A stretch of DNA of 64,000 nucleotides from an uncultured Oscillospiraceae bacterium. Its GTDB lineage: Bacteria; Bacillota; Clostridia; Oscillospirales; Oscillospiraceae. The translations under genes and the position numbers were made by a program. The stretch spans positions 1 to 64,000 of the forward strand of contig CANQNS010000004.1 in NCBI GenBank assembly GCA_947625285.1, read 5' to 3'. Below, piece by piece: positions 9,865 through 21,633 of the stretch (its first letter is position 1; every line of letters begins with the position of its first letter). Below the pieces are notes generated by a model that was not told the origin of the DNA, did no database searches, and worked only from the letters and a program-made list of their open reading frames with translations.

Positions 9865-11197
9865 CCCGGCGGCGCTCGTCGTTCACATAGGTGGTGTACT
9901 CCGGCAGCCACCGCAGATATATGGTCCCCACCCGGCCGTGGCGGTTTTTCAGGACGATGGCCTCCGCGCTGTTGGGGTCCTCGCAGGCCTGGTCGTAATA
10001 CCCCTCCCGGTAAAGGCCGATGACCGCGTCCGCGTCCTGCTCGATGGAGCCGGACTCCCGCAGGTCGGAGAGCATGGGCCGCTTGTTCTGCCGGCCCTCG
10101 TTGGCGCGGCTCAACTGGCTCATGCACACCAGGGGCACCCCCAGCTCCTTGGCGGTCACTTTCATCATGCGGCTGATGTCGCTGACGGCCTGGGTGCGGC
10201 TCTCATTGGCCCAGGTGTTGCCGCTGCCGGCGGACTGCATCAGCTGCAGATAGTCCACCACCACCAGGCCCAGGTTCTCGATGCGCCGGCACTGGGCGGC
10301 CATCTCCGCCACGGTCATGGTGGGGTTGTCGTCCAGGCGGATATCCACTTTACTGAGCACGCCGGCCGCCTCCGCCAGCTTGCCCCACTCGTCGGAGTTG
10401 AGCCGGCCCTGGTTGAGCTGGTAAAGGTCGATGTGGCTCTCGGAGGACAGCATCCGCTGGACAAGCTGCTGGCGGCTCATCTCCAGGGAGAAGATAGCCA
10501 CGGTCTTGCCGGAGGTCTTGGCGGCGTTGACGGCGATGTTCAGGGCGATACTGGTCTTGCCCATGCCGGGCCGGGAGGCGATCAGCACGAAGTCGCCGCT
10601 GCCCAGGCCCTGCAGGCACTCGTCGATATCCGCCAGGCCCGTGGAGATGCCGGGGAGCTGGCTGCCCCCCGCCGCGGCCTGGGATATCTGGCTGAGCACG
10701 TCCTGCAGCACGTTAGTCATGGGCACCAGCCCGCCGGTGACGCTCTGCTTACGCAGGGCGTATATCTTCCGCTCCGCCAGCTCCAGCACCTGCTGGCCCT
10801 GGCCGTTTTGCTGATAGACCTGCTCCTCGATCTCGGCGGCGGAGTCCCCCAACGCCCGCAGCAGCGCCCGGTCCCGGACGATCTGGCAGTATTGCAGCAC
10901 GTTGGCCGCCGTGGGCGTCACGTCCATCAGCTCCAGCAGATACTGCTGGCTGGTGGGCTTCCAGCAGCCACGGGTACGCATCTCGTCCAGCACCGTGACC
11001 GGGTCCACCTTCGCGCCCATGCTGAACATGGCGAAGATCGTCTCGAAGATGTCCCGGTTATCGTCGATGTAAAATTCAGCTCCCTTGACGCTGTTTACCA
11101 CATCGGGGATGCAGGCCGGGTCGATGAGCATCGCGCCCAGGATCGACTGCTCCGCCTCCCGCGAGTATGGCGCCTTGCGCCCCAAAAGCTCGTCCAT
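9848..11197 (-). CDS. dnaB: Replicative DNA helicase
   Basis: 449 aa; IASRPGMGKTSIALNIA Walker A; VVVDYLQLM. Confidence 0.97.
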   Translation of the reverse strand: MDELLGRKAPYSREAEQSILGAMLIDPACIPDVVNSVKGAEFYIDDNRDIFETIFAMFSMGAKVDPVTVLDEMRTRGCWKPTSQQYLLELMDVTPTAANVLQYCQIVRDRALLRALGDSAAEIEEQVYQQNGQGQQVLELAERKIYALRKQSVTGGLVPMTNVLQDVLSQISQAAAGGSQLPGISTGLADIDECLQGLGSGDFVLIASRPGMGKTSIALNIAVNAAKTSGKTVAIFSLEMSRQQLVQRMLSSESHIDLYQLNQGRLNSDEWGKLAEAAGVLSKVDIRLDDNPTMTVAEMAAQCRRIENLGLVVVDYLQLMQSAGSGNTWANESRTQAVSDISRMMKVTAKELGVPLVCMSQLSRANEGRQNKRPMLSDLRESGSIEQDADAVIGLYREGYYDQACEDPNSAEAIVLKNRHGRVGTIYLRWLPEYTTYVNDERRRDEDGY

Positions 11198-11200
11198 CGG

Positions 11201-11650
11201 TCACTTCTCCTCTGTCACCATCACATGGATCGTCCCGGCGATCTCATAGCCCAGCTTGCACTTGACCTGGAAAGTTCCGAACTGCTTGATGGGCTCGGCC
11301 AGCACGATCTGGTTCTTCCCGATCTGGATGCCGTGCTGGGCGTCCAGGGCCTCAGCGATCTGGCTGGAGGTGACAGAGCCGAACAGCTTGCCGCCCGCGC
11401 CGGCCTTGGCCTTCACATGGACCACCACCGCGCCCAGCCGCTCGGCGTATTCCTGGGCCTGGGCCTTCTCCCTGGCGATCTGTGCCTGGCGGGCCTTATC
11501 CTTCAAGCGCATGGCGTTCAGGTTGTCCGCCGTGGCCTCCACGGCCAGTCCCCGGGGCAGCAGATAGTTGCGCCCGTAGCCGTCGGAGACCTCCTTCAGC
11601 TCGCCCTTTTTGCCCTGGCCTTTGATATCCTGCTGTAAAATGACCTTCAT
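11201..11650 (-). CDS. rplI: 50S ribosomal protein bL9
   Basis: [34 protein letters not shown]; start trimmed from ORF start 11686. Confidence 0.95.
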   Translation of the reverse strand: MKVILQQDIKGQGKKGELKEVSDGYGRNYLLPRGLAVEATADNLNAMRLKDKARQAQIAREKAQAQEYAERLGAVVVHVKAKAGAGGKLFGSVTSSQIAEALDAQHGIQIGKNQIVLAEPIKQFGTFQVKCKLGYEIAGTIHVMVTEEK

Positions 11651-11666
11651 CGCGTTCTCCCCCTTG

Positions 11667-13679
11667 TCATATGTCCAGATATTCATCTATGGCCGCCTTC
11701 AGGCGGGCCTCCGCCTCCTGGATGGAGGTATTTTGCAACTGGGCCCCGGCCGCGGACTGGTTGCCGCCGCCCCCCAGCTTTTCCAGCAGCACCTGCACGT
11801 TCAGACTGCCGATGCTCCGGGCGGAGAGGATCGCGCCCCCGTCCGCCGTGGGATAGAGCACCACGGAGGCCTCCACGTCGGAGATGTTCAGCATCTCGTC
11901 GGCGGCCTGGGCGGCCACCACCCGGTCAACCTCGTGGTCCATGACCGCCAGGCAGATGTTGTCCCTGTACACGGTGGACCGCTCCAAAATGGCGTAGCGG
12001 CTGACGGTGTGCTGCATATCGCTTTGCAGCAGCCGCTTCACGGCCACCGTGTCCGCCCCCATCCGGCGCAGGAACGCCGCCGCCTCGAAGGTCCGCTCGC
12101 CGGTGCGCAGGGTGAAGTTCTTGGTGTCGGTGACGATGCCGGCCAGCAGGGCCTCCGCCTCCACCCGGGATATGCTCTCCGGCTCCACCAGCTCCTGCAA
12201 AAGCTCCACCGTCAGCTCCGAGGCGGAGGAGGCGTAGGGCTCGTGGAAGGTCAGGGCCGCGTTTTCGATATAGGACGCCGCCCGCCGGTGGTGGTCGATG
12301 ATCACGAGCCGGCTGATGGTCTGCAAAAGGGCCTCGTCCTCCACCTGCTCCGGGCGGTTGGTGTCCACCACCACCAGAAGGCTCCTGGAGTTTGCCTGGA
12401 GCATGGCCTCCTTGGGCGAGACGAAGATGTCCTCATACTCCTTGTGTCGTTTCAGCTCCTCGATCATGACGTCGCAGGCGTTGGGCGTGCTGCCCATGAC
12501 GATGCGGGCCCGCTTGCCGTAGCTTTTGGCGATGCAGCAGATGCCCACCGCCGCGCCCAGCGCGTCCATGTCCGCGAACCGGTGGCCCATGATATAGGTG
12601 GTGGAGGCGTCCTTGATGAAGGCCCCCAGGGCGTTCGCCACCACCCGGCTCTTGACCTTGGTGCGGGTCTCTACCTCGGTGGCCCGGCCGCCGTAAAAGT
12701 CGAAGCTCATGCGGTTGCGGACCACCACCTGGTCGCCGCCCCGGCTGAGAGCCATCTCCACGCTCATGGAGGCAAAGTTGAAATCCTCCTCCAGACTGGC
12801 CCCGTCCAGCCCCGCGCCGATGCTGACCGTGGCGTGGATGCCGGAGGTATTGGAAACGGTCCGCACCGTGTCCAGCACGGTGAACTTGTTGGCGGCCAGC
12901 TTGTCGAAGTACCGCCGCTCGCAGAGATAGATATACCGATCCCGGTCATACCGGCGCAGAAAACCCCGCATCCCCTCGGTCCACTGGACCAGGCAGTCCT
13001 CCAACTGGTTGCGCAGGTCGTTTTTGGTCCGCTCCGGCACGTTTTTCATCAGCTCGTCATAGTTGTCGATCATGATGAGCATGATGACGGGCCGGGAGGC
13101 GGCGTACTCCAGGCGGATGTCCTCATAGTCGGTCACATCCACCCAGTAGGTGACGCCCATGGAGCCGCTGACCTGCTCCCCCTCCTTGCCCCGGACCAGA
13201 TTGCCGTGGACCTGATAGCGGCGGCCGTTCACCTCCACCAGACCCGGGCAGCGGCTCTTTCCCTCCAGGACCCACTTGCCCTGGAAGTTCGGCGCCAGGT
13301 CGGTCATGGACACGTCCACGCTGGGCTCCTTGCGGCCGCAGATCTGGAAAAACTCCTGGTTGGCCCACACCAGCCGGCCCGAGTCAGCGAAAAAGGCCGC
13401 CATGGGCAGGGGGAAATTGAGCATGGCGTTGTCCCGGGCCACCTCCGAATCGTAGGTGACGGACTGGATATACTCCATCAACTCCCGCTTGCGCTGTCTT
13501 GCCAGGCCCGTGTGGACCACGAACAGCGCCACCGCAGTGATGGCCTCTCCGGCGGCCAGGCGGTATTCCTTGAAAAATACCGCCGTGATCCCGGCGAACA
13601 GAGCCAGACAGAGTATATAAAGCCGGGAAGCCGGCTCGCCCAATCTCTTGGCGATCTTATTCATGGCATACTGCTCCAA
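11667..13679 (-). CDS. gdpP: DHH-family cyclic-di-AMP phosphodiesterase GdpP
   Basis: 670 aa; two TMs, PAS-like, degenerate GGDEF, DHH (VIIDHHRR) and DHHA1; synteny gdpP-rplI-dnaB. Confidence 0.93.
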   Translation of the reverse strand: MEQYAMNKIAKRLGEPASRLYILCLALFAGITAVFFKEYRLAAGEAITAVALFVVHTGLARQRKRELMEYIQSVTYDSEVARDNAMLNFPLPMAAFFADSGRLVWANQEFFQICGRKEPSVDVSMTDLAPNFQGKWVLEGKSRCPGLVEVNGRRYQVHGNLVRGKEGEQVSGSMGVTYWVDVTDYEDIRLEYAASRPVIMLIMIDNYDELMKNVPERTKNDLRNQLEDCLVQWTEGMRGFLRRYDRDRYIYLCERRYFDKLAANKFTVLDTVRTVSNTSGIHATVSIGAGLDGASLEEDFNFASMSVEMALSRGGDQVVVRNRMSFDFYGGRATEVETRTKVKSRVVANALGAFIKDASTTYIMGHRFADMDALGAAVGICCIAKSYGKRARIVMGSTPNACDVMIEELKRHKEYEDIFVSPKEAMLQANSRSLLVVVDTNRPEQVEDEALLQTISRLVIIDHHRRAASYIENAALTFHEPYASSASELTVELLQELVEPESISRVEAEALLAGIVTDTKNFTLRTGERTFEAAAFLRRMGADTVAVKRLLQSDMQHTVSRYAILERSTVYRDNICLAVMDHEVDRVVAAQAADEMLNISDVEASVVLYPTADGGAILSARSIGSLNVQVLLEKLGGGGNQSAAGAQLQNTSIQEAEARLKAAIDEYLDI

Positions 13680-13696
13680 AATACATATTCTGTATC

Positions 13697-13725
13697 ATTA
13701 TAGCAGAAACACCATAATAATACAA
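13697..13725 (-). promoter_or_regulatory. Predicted promoter of gdpP-rplI-dnaB operon
   Basis: TTGTAT - 17 nt - TATAAT on minus strand. Confidence 0.6.
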
Positions 13726-13773
13726 TTACATTTTTCCCGCCCCTTGACCGCATACTAAAGACGAGGTGAAAGG

Positions 13774-14733
13774 ATGAAAGCGGTCGTACTCACCGGCGGG
13801 GAGGGAACGCGCCTGCGGTCCATATCCGGCGGGCTTCCCAAGCCCATGATGCCTCTGCTGGGCGTGCCGCTGCTGGAGCGGACGGTGGCCCTTTTGCGGG
13901 AAAACGGCTTTGACAGCCTTTGCTTTACCCTCCACTACGCCCCCCGGATCATCCGGGACCACTTCGGGGACGGCTCCGCCTTCGGCGTGCGTATCGAGTA
14001 CCGGGAGGAGCCCACGGCTCTGGGCACCGCCGGGGCCGTAGCCAACTGCGCGGACTTCGTGGGGGACGAAAAATTCCTCGTCATGAGCGGGGACAGCGCC
14101 TGCGACTTCGACCTGGCGGACCTGCTGGCGGACCACCGCCAGGGCGTCACCATCGCGCTGGCCGCCCAGGCGGAGCCCCTCCCCTACGGTCTGGTGCTGA
14201 CGGACCGGGACGGGCGCGTCACCGGCTTTCTGGAAAAGCCCACCTGGGAGCGGGTAGTCACGGACCGGGTCAGCACGGGCATATACGCCCTGAGCCCGGA
14301 CGTGCTGGACCGGGTGCCCCGCGACAGGCCCTTCGACTTTGCCAAGGACCTGTTCCCCCTGCTGCTGCAAGAGGGCGCGCCCCTGCGGGGCCGGGTCATG
14401 GAGGGCTACTGGTGCGACATCGGCACGCCCCGGGCCTATTATCAGTGCAATCTGGACGCGCTGGACGGGCTTTACCACCTGCCCGGCCAGGACGCGCCGC
14501 CCCGGCGGGTGGTGCCCTGCCGGGACCGGGCAAGGCTCATGCGGGCCATGAGCGAGGCGTTGGCGGGCTTCGGCGCGGACTTCACCGACGGCCTCACCGT
14601 CCAGAACGACCGGGGCCGGGTCCATCTGGCCCCGCTGCCGGACCGGTGCGCCCTGGCCCTGGAGGGGGACCGGGCCGCCGTCCGGCGGCTGGAGGCCCTG
14701 GCCCGGAAGCTGGAGCGCGACATGGAAAGATAA
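13774..14733 (+). CDS. NDP-sugar pyrophosphorylase-type nucleotidyltransferase with C-terminal phosphohexomutase domain IV-like segment
   Basis: 319 aa; KAVVLTGGEGTRLRSISGGLPKPMMPLLGVPLLERTV; C-terminus RLMRAMSEALAGFGADFTDGLTVQNDRGRVHLAPLPDR resembles PGM/PMM domain IV. Confidence 0.8.
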   Translation: MKAVVLTGGEGTRLRSISGGLPKPMMPLLGVPLLERTVALLRENGFDSLCFTLHYAPRIIRDHFGDGSAFGVRIEYREEPTALGTAGAVANCADFVGDEKFLVMSGDSACDFDLADLLADHRQGVTIALAAQAEPLPYGLVLTDRDGRVTGFLEKPTWERVVTDRVSTGIYALSPDVLDRVPRDRPFDFAKDLFPLLLQEGAPLRGRVMEGYWCDIGTPRAYYQCNLDALDGLYHLPGQDAPPRRVVPCRDRARLMRAMSEALAGFGADFTDGLTVQNDRGRVHLAPLPDRCALALEGDRAAVRRLEALARKLERDMER

Positions 14734-14737
14734 AAAA

Positions 14738-14767
14738 CGACCGGCATGGCGGAGGCCATGCCGGTCG
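14738..14767. terminator. Bidirectional terminator between convergent nucleotidyltransferase gene and ftsZ
   Basis: CGACCGGCATGGC GGAG GCCATGCCGGTCG hairpin between two convergent stops. Confidence 0.7.
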
Positions 14768-14781
14768 CGTCTGGTCGGTCT

Positions 14782-15930
<1,149 letters not shown>

Positions 15931-16008
15931 CTTTATTTGCCTCCCGTGTATTTCGATATGGGCACACGTCAGTAGACAGGCACGCTCCGCCCAAATTACA
16001 TATGTTAC

Positions 16009-16037
16009 ATTTTATTACGGATTTTCGCGCAGGTCAA
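16009..16037 (-). promoter_or_regulatory. Predicted ftsZ promoter
   Basis: TTGACC - 17 nt - TAAAAT on minus strand. Confidence 0.6.
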
Positions 16038-16092
16038 TAGTTTATTTAAAAATATTATGTCAAACGGCGGAAAATTTTTCTTTTTGGGTCTC

Positions 16093-16851
16093 TCAGCCCG
16101 GCGTAAAGCGCACCGTAACGCCGTCGGACAGGTTTATGGTGCCCGTTTCCTGGGGCGTCAGCTGGGGCACGCCGCTCAAAAGCATCCGCAGCTTATAGTC
16201 CGTATTGTCGTTGGAGCCCATGCGGACGGTGAACCGGCCCTGGTACTGGAAGGTGGGGTTAGCGGGGTTGGACATATCCAGCTGATCCACGTCGCCGGCC
16301 ATATTCAGCTCCTCTACGGCCCCCAGCAGCTCCTGCAGATAGGACAGCTTCAGGTTATCCTCCTCCGCCACCTTCATGGGCTTGCCGGCCTCCGGGTCCT
16401 GGGGGGTCAGGTTCAGCACATGGATCAGGCCGGACAGCTCCTCCGGCCCGGCGGACTTGAGCATCTTGCAGTTGCCGGTCACCACCCAGTAGGTCCCCTC
16501 CCACTCCACGTAGGCCACGGCGGTGCTCTCCCGGACCCGGATGATGAGCTTGTTGGGCATCACCGGCTCCACGTTGGCGTCCTCCACCTGGGACAGACGG
16601 GAATAGATGCGGCTGGACGCGCCGGCCCGGTCGATGAAGAACAGGTTGTCGCCCACGTCGATGCCGGAGGCCTCGATGATCTCCTGGGGCGTATAGCTCT
16701 CCTGGCCCACCACCTCGATGGTCTGCACGCGGAAGAACACGCCCACGCCGAACACGAAGGCGACCAGCACCAGCAAAAAGGACAGCGGCGCGAACACCGC
16801 GCTCTTTTTCTTCTTTTTCCTCGCCGCGCCGTAACGATCTCTAGTAGCCAA
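16093..16851 (-). CDS. divIB: FtsQ/DivIB-type POTRA cell division protein
   Basis: 252 aa; single TM, VQTIEVVGQESYTPQEIIEASGIDVGDNLF POTRA. Confidence 0.88.
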   Translation of the reverse strand: MATRDRYGAARKKKKKSAVFAPLSFLLVLVAFVFGVGVFFRVQTIEVVGQESYTPQEIIEASGIDVGDNLFFIDRAGASSRIYSRLSQVEDANVEPVMPNKLIIRVRESTAVAYVEWEGTYWVVTGNCKMLKSAGPEELSGLIHVLNLTPQDPEAGKPMKVAEEDNLKLSYLQELLGAVEELNMAGDVDQLDMSNPANPTFQYQGRFTVRMGSNDNTDYKLRMLLSGVPQLTPQETGTINLSDGVTVRFTPG

Positions 16852-16911
16852 TGTCCGTACCTCTCATTCGGTCAACTCTAAACGTATTATTCGACTTACT
16901 GCCAGCGGGAT

Positions 16912-18177
16912 TCATTCCTGCCGGGCAGGATCGATCTTGATATGCCCGCCAAGGGCGGAAAGCACCCTGTCGAAGCCCTCGTAGCCCCGGGCCACATGGC
17001 CCCGGTCCAGTATCTCCGTCTCGCCCTCCGCGCCCAGGCCCGCGATGATCAGCGCGGCCCCGCCTCGCAGATCCTCCGCCTCTACCCTGGCGCCCCGAAG
17101 CCGCTCTACGCCGGTGACGACGGCCCGGCGGCCATCCAGGCGGATATCCGCCCCCATGGCGGCGAAGTGGGCGGCCTGCCGGTAGCGGTGGTCGAAGATG
17201 TTCTCCACGAAGGTGGTCCGGCCCGCCGCCTTCAGGCTGGCCGCCATCATCAGCGGCTGGGCGTCGGTGGGAAAGCCGGGATAGGGCTCCGTCACGATGG
17301 TCCGGCCGCCCCGCAGACGGCCGCCGCAGCGGATGCGGAGCCGGCGCGTGCCGGCGTCCAACTGCGCGCCCATGGCCGCCAGCTCCTCCGCCACGCTGCC
17401 CACATGGGCCGGGTCCAGGCCCCGCAGCTCCAGATCGCCGCCGGCGCAGGCGCAGGCGCACAGCATGGTGGCCCCCACGATCCTGTCCGGCATGACCCGC
17501 CAGAGCGCGTGCCGGACCGGGCGCATCCCCCGTATCTTTATCACGGAGGTGCCCGCGCCCTCCACGTCGGCCCCCAGGACCCGCAAAAAGCCTTGAAGCT
17601 CAACGATCTCCGGCTCTTTTGCCGCTCCGGTGAGGATCGTTTCCCCCCGGGCGGCGCAGGCGGCGATCATGGCGTTTTCCGTAGCCCCCACGCTGGGCAG
17701 AGCCAGATGGACCGTCCCGCCGGTGAGACCGGGCGCACGGCAGACGATCTCGCCCTGCTCCACGCGCACCTCCGCGCCCAGAGCCTCCATGGCCGCCAGA
17801 TGCAGATCCACCGGCCTGGGCCCCAGCTCGCAGCCGCCGGGCATGGCGATGCGCGCCTGGCCGCAGCGGGCCAGGATGGCCCCCAGAAAGACGATGGACG
17901 AGCGCATCTGCCCGGTCAGCTCCCGGGGTATGCGGCAGCCGGTCACGTTCCGGGAATCGATGGCTACCGTGCCGCCCTGCCGCTGGACCACGCAGCCAAG
18001 CTGGCGCAGTATCTCCAGCGACGCCTCCACGTCCCGCAGCGCGGGCACGTTGGTAAGCTCCGTCTCACAGCCCGTCAGTATCGCCGCCGCCAGCACCGGC
18101 AGCACGGCGTTTTTCGCGCCCTGGATGGTCAGACTGCCCTCCAGAGGATATCCACCCTGTACGCGCCATATGCTCAT
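16912..18177 (-). CDS. murA: UDP-N-acetylglucosamine 1-carboxyvinyltransferase
   Basis: SIWRVQGGYPLEGSLTIQGAKNAVLPVLAA; active-site loop PGGCELGPRPVDLH; start trimmed from 18216. Confidence 0.95.
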   Translation of the reverse strand: MSIWRVQGGYPLEGSLTIQGAKNAVLPVLAAAILTGCETELTNVPALRDVEASLEILRQLGCVVQRQGGTVAIDSRNVTGCRIPRELTGQMRSSIVFLGAILARCGQARIAMPGGCELGPRPVDLHLAAMEALGAEVRVEQGEIVCRAPGLTGGTVHLALPSVGATENAMIAACAARGETILTGAAKEPEIVELQGFLRVLGADVEGAGTSVIKIRGMRPVRHALWRVMPDRIVGATMLCACACAGGDLELRGLDPAHVGSVAEELAAMGAQLDAGTRRLRIRCGGRLRGGRTIVTEPYPGFPTDAQPLMMAASLKAAGRTTFVENIFDHRYRQAAHFAAMGADIRLDGRRAVVTGVERLRGARVEAEDLRGGAALIIAGLGAEGETEILDRGHVARGYEGFDRVLSALGGHIKIDPARQE

Positions 18178-18267
18178 GTTCCGCCCTCCGGCCAGTATGT
18201 AGAAAATGATCACCACATACTATGCGCTCCGGCGGTTTTTGTGCAGGCGCGGCGGCCGCCGCGAGAC

Positions 18268-19398
18268 CTACCGGGTCCGCTTCCCGCTCTCCGCCAGGCC
18301 CAGCACGATGGACGCGATCCGGTCCGTGGCGTCGCTGACGCCCAGGCGCAGGGAGGCCTCATGCATGGCGGCCAGCGCGGCCTTGTCCCCCAGCAGCCCC
18401 GTCACCGTGTCATACAGCGCGTCCGCGTCGAACCGGCCCTCCAGCAGCATTTTGGCGGCTCCGGCCTTTTCCATGACCCGGGCGTTCTTCTCCTGGTGGT
18501 GGTTGACTACGTTGGGGCTGGGCACCATGACGGCGGGCTTGCCCAGGTAGGTCAGCTCGCTGATGGTGGACGCGCCGCTGCGGCAGATGATCACGTCCGC
18601 CGCGGCCATGACCTTGGGCATATCGTAGATATATTCCCGCACGTCCACGCCGGGCTCCCGCAGTCCGGCCCTGTCCAGCTTTTCCCGCACGGCCTCATAA
18701 TACCGCTTGCCGGTGGCGTAGATAAGGCGCATATCGGGCTTCTCCCCCATCCGGCGGATGAAGCCCAGCATGGTCTCGTTCATATAGTCCGCGCCCAGGG
18801 AGCCGAACACGGCCAGCGCCAGCGGCCGCTCCGGGTCCAGACCCAGCTCCCGGCGGGCTTTGGCCCTGTCCAGGCCCTTGAAATCCACCCGGACCGGGGT
18901 GCCGGTGACCTCCACCTTCGCGGGGTCCTTGTAAAAATCCCGGCTGTCGGCCAAGCCCACCATGATCTGGTCCACGGTCTTTTCCAGCAGCTTCGTGGTA
19001 AGGCCCGGCACGGCGTTGGACTCATGCACCGCCGTGGGGACGCCCATATCCGCCGCCATCTTCAGCACCGGGTAACACACATATCCCCCGGTGCCCACGG
19101 CCACGTCGGGCTGAAACTCCTCTATGTACTTTTTCGCCAGCCGGCAGGCGGAGACGACACGGCCCACGGCCCGGATGTTCTCCGCGATCATCCGGGGCTT
19201 CATGCTCCGGCGGAAGCCGGAGATGCGCACGGTCTTGATGGGGTACCCCTCCCGGGGCACCAGCTCCGTCTCCATATGGCCCTCCGCGCCCACGAACAGG
19301 ATCTCCGCGTCTGGGACGATCTGGCGGATGCGGCCGGCCACGCCCAGGGCCGGGTTGATGTGTCCGGCGGTACCGCCGCAGGTGAACAGCACTCTCAT
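18268..19398 (-). CDS. murG: MurG UDP-GlcNAc:lipid I transferase
   Basis: 376 aa; FTCGGTAGHINPALGVA; CRSGASTISELTYLGKPAVMVPSP. Confidence 0.96.
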   Translation of the reverse strand: MRVLFTCGGTAGHINPALGVAGRIRQIVPDAEILFVGAEGHMETELVPREGYPIKTVRISGFRRSMKPRMIAENIRAVGRVVSACRLAKKYIEEFQPDVAVGTGGYVCYPVLKMAADMGVPTAVHESNAVPGLTTKLLEKTVDQIMVGLADSRDFYKDPAKVEVTGTPVRVDFKGLDRAKARRELGLDPERPLALAVFGSLGADYMNETMLGFIRRMGEKPDMRLIYATGKRYYEAVREKLDRAGLREPGVDVREYIYDMPKVMAAADVIICRSGASTISELTYLGKPAVMVPSPNVVNHHQEKNARVMEKAGAAKMLLEGRFDADALYDTVTGLLGDKAALAAMHEASLRLGVSDATDRIASIVLGLAESGKRTR

Positions 19399-19399
19399 A

Positions 19400-20587
19400 C
19401 TATCGTTTCTCCGGTATATCTCTGGATAGAGACAGAATGATCCCCAGCTCCGCCATCTGCAAGAGCAAAGCCGTGCCTCCGTAACTGAACAGCGGCAGAG
19501 ATATGCCGGTGCAGGGGATGGAGTTGGTACACACGGCCACGTTCAAAATGACCTGCATAGCCAGGTGGGTGGTGATGCCCGCGCCCACCAGCGCGCTGTA
19601 CCGGTCCCGCACATGCATGCTCAGCCAGTAGCCCCGGATGATCAGCAGCGCGAAAAGGGCCAGGATCAGCATGGCGCCGATGAAGCCCAGCTCCTCGCAG
19701 ACCACGGAGAAGATGAAGTCGTTGTGCTCCTCGGGCAGATAAAGGTACTTCTGCCGGGAGTTGCCCAGGCCCAGCCCCAGCAGGCCGCCGGAGCCGATGG
19801 AATAAAGGCTCTGGACGATCTGGTAGCCCGCGTCGGAGGCGTCGGCAAAGGGATTGAGCCAGGCGGTGAACCGGGCGCGCACATAGGGAAACAGCGCGTA
19901 ACCGATGCCCAGCAGCGCCGCGCCGATGGTGCCGCCGCCGATGAACCAGTACAGGGGCAGTCCCCCCAGAAACAGCATCACCAGCGCGATGGCAAGGATG
20001 ATGATGATGGCGGACATATGGGGCTCCAGCACCAGCAAAAAGCACACCACCCCGATCACCGCCGCGAAGGGGACGATGCCGTAGCGGGGGGTGGACATCT
20101 TGTCCTTATACTTGCAGATCAGCACGGCGAAGAACATGATAACGCCGATCTTGGCGATCTCCGAGGGCTGGAAGGTGGTGAAGCCCAGGTTGATCCACCG
20201 GCGGGCGTTGTTGGCCTTCTCACCGATGCCGGGCACCAGCACCAGCACCAGCAGGGCCAGCGCCACCAGCATCACGATGCCGGAGATGTGCCGGTAAAAG
20301 CTCATGGGGAACCGGGAGCAGACGAACATCACGCCCACGCCGCACAGGGCGAACAGGGCCTGGCGCACGAAGTAGTAGGTGGCGTTGCCGCCGGTGGTGT
20401 CGGAGGGGTCGTAATAGGCCCGGGCGAAGCTGGCCGACAGCACCATGATCACGCCCACGATCAGCAGCAGCAGCGTGAGCATGGCAAAGGGCACGTCCAC
20501 CGAGCCCCGCTCGATGGAGTTATCGTAGGTATAGTCCGCCAGGCGGGTGTTTTCGTATGTTCCGGCGTTTTCGGCCTTGACCGCCAT
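19400..20587 (-). CDS. ftsW: SEDS glycosyltransferase FtsW/SpoVE
   Basis: 395 aa; GNSRQKYLYLPEEHNDFIFSVVCEELGFIGA; SLPLFSYGGTALL. Confidence 0.93.
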   Translation of the reverse strand: MAVKAENAGTYENTRLADYTYDNSIERGSVDVPFAMLTLLLLIVGVIMVLSASFARAYYDPSDTTGGNATYYFVRQALFALCGVGVMFVCSRFPMSFYRHISGIVMLVALALLVLVLVPGIGEKANNARRWINLGFTTFQPSEIAKIGVIMFFAVLICKYKDKMSTPRYGIVPFAAVIGVVCFLLVLEPHMSAIIIILAIALVMLFLGGLPLYWFIGGGTIGAALLGIGYALFPYVRARFTAWLNPFADASDAGYQIVQSLYSIGSGGLLGLGLGNSRQKYLYLPEEHNDFIFSVVCEELGFIGAMLILALFALLIIRGYWLSMHVRDRYSALVGAGITTHLAMQVILNVAVCTNSIPCTGISLPLFSYGGTALLLQMAELGIILSLSRDIPEKR

Positions 20588-20613
20588 ATCCGCTACCTCC
20601 TGTCAAGTCATCC

Positions 20614-21633
20614 TCACACATACCGTCCCACGCTGGAGAAAAACGCGGCGACCGCCCCCAGCAGGGAGATAAAGCTGAACAGCGCGACGATCTGGACTTC
20701 GGACCACTTGTGGCCCGTCCAGCCCCCCATCTCCAGATGGTGGTGGAAGGGGGCCATCTTGAATATCCTCTTGCCGTGGGTGAGCTTGAAATACACCACC
20801 TGGATGATGTCGCTGAGGGTCTCGAAGATGAACACCACCCCCAGGGGCACCAGCATCAAAGGCATATCCAGCGCGAAGGCCATGCCGCACACGGCCCCGC
20901 CCAGGAAAAGGCTCCCCGTGTCGCCCATGAAGCACTTGGCCGGGTGGAAATTATAGATAAGGAACCCGAAAAGGCCCCCGGTGAGCCCGGCGGAGAACAC
21001 CCCCAGGGAGCTGAACCGGCTGCCCCAGGCAAAGGCCAGCGCGGTGTAGCACAAAAACACGGGCACCGATACGCTGGCGGCCAGGCCGTCCAGTCCGTCG
21101 GTGATGTTCACCGCGTTCACCGTGCCCACCACGATGAAGGCGCACAGCACGAAATAGAACCACTCCGGCACATGCACCGTCACGTGCCAGAACGGCACGT
21201 ACAGCGACGGGGTCAGATACCCCTCCAGCCGCAGCAGGTAAAGCAGCGCCACCGCCACCGCCAGCTGCAATATGAACTTGGCCTTGGCGGACAGGCCCAG
21301 ATTCTGCTTCTTTTTCAGCTTCTCATAGTCGTCCAGGAACCCGATGCCCCCGTAAAACAGCGAGAACAGCAGCACGAACAGCGCGCCCAGCTCCCCGTCC
21401 CGGATGGAGGTGAGCCCGAACGACAGCGTCACCACCGTCACCGCCGCGATGAAGATCACGCCCCCCATGGTGGGAGTGCCCGCCTTGGACTTGTGCCAGT
21501 TGGGGCCGATCTCCTTGATCTCCTGCCCCGCCTTGATCTTCCGCAGCCAGGGCACGTATACGTGACCGATCAGCACGGCCACGATAAAGGCCGTGATAAA
21601 GCTCAGGATCAACCGCATCGTCATACTCATCAT
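20614..21633 (-). CDS. mraY: Phospho-N-acetylmuramoyl-pentapeptide-transferase
   Basis: 339 aa; KAGTPTMGGVIFI; NITDGLDGLA; FHHHLEMGGW. Confidence 0.97.
   Translation of the reverse strand: MMSMTMRLILSFITAFIVAVLIGHVYVPWLRKIKAGQEIKEIGPNWHKSKAGTPTMGGVIFIAAVTVVTLSFGLTSIRDGELGALFVLLFSLFYGGIGFLDDYEKLKKKQNLGLSAKAKFILQLAVAVALLYLLRLEGYLTPSLYVPFWHVTVHVPEWFYFVLCAFIVVGTVNAVNITDGLDGLAASVSVPVFLCYTALAFAWGSRFSSLGVFSAGLTGGLFGFLIYNFHPAKCFMGDTGSLFLGGAVCGMAFALDMPLMLVPLGVVFIFETLSDIIQVVYFKLTHGKRIFKMAPFHHHLEMGGWTGHKWSEVQIVALFSFISLLGAVAAFFSSVGRYV

Noticed and set aside
16942-19440. 832-aa plus-strand ORF opposite murA/murG
   Set aside because: Shadow ORF spanning two well-supported opposite-strand genes.
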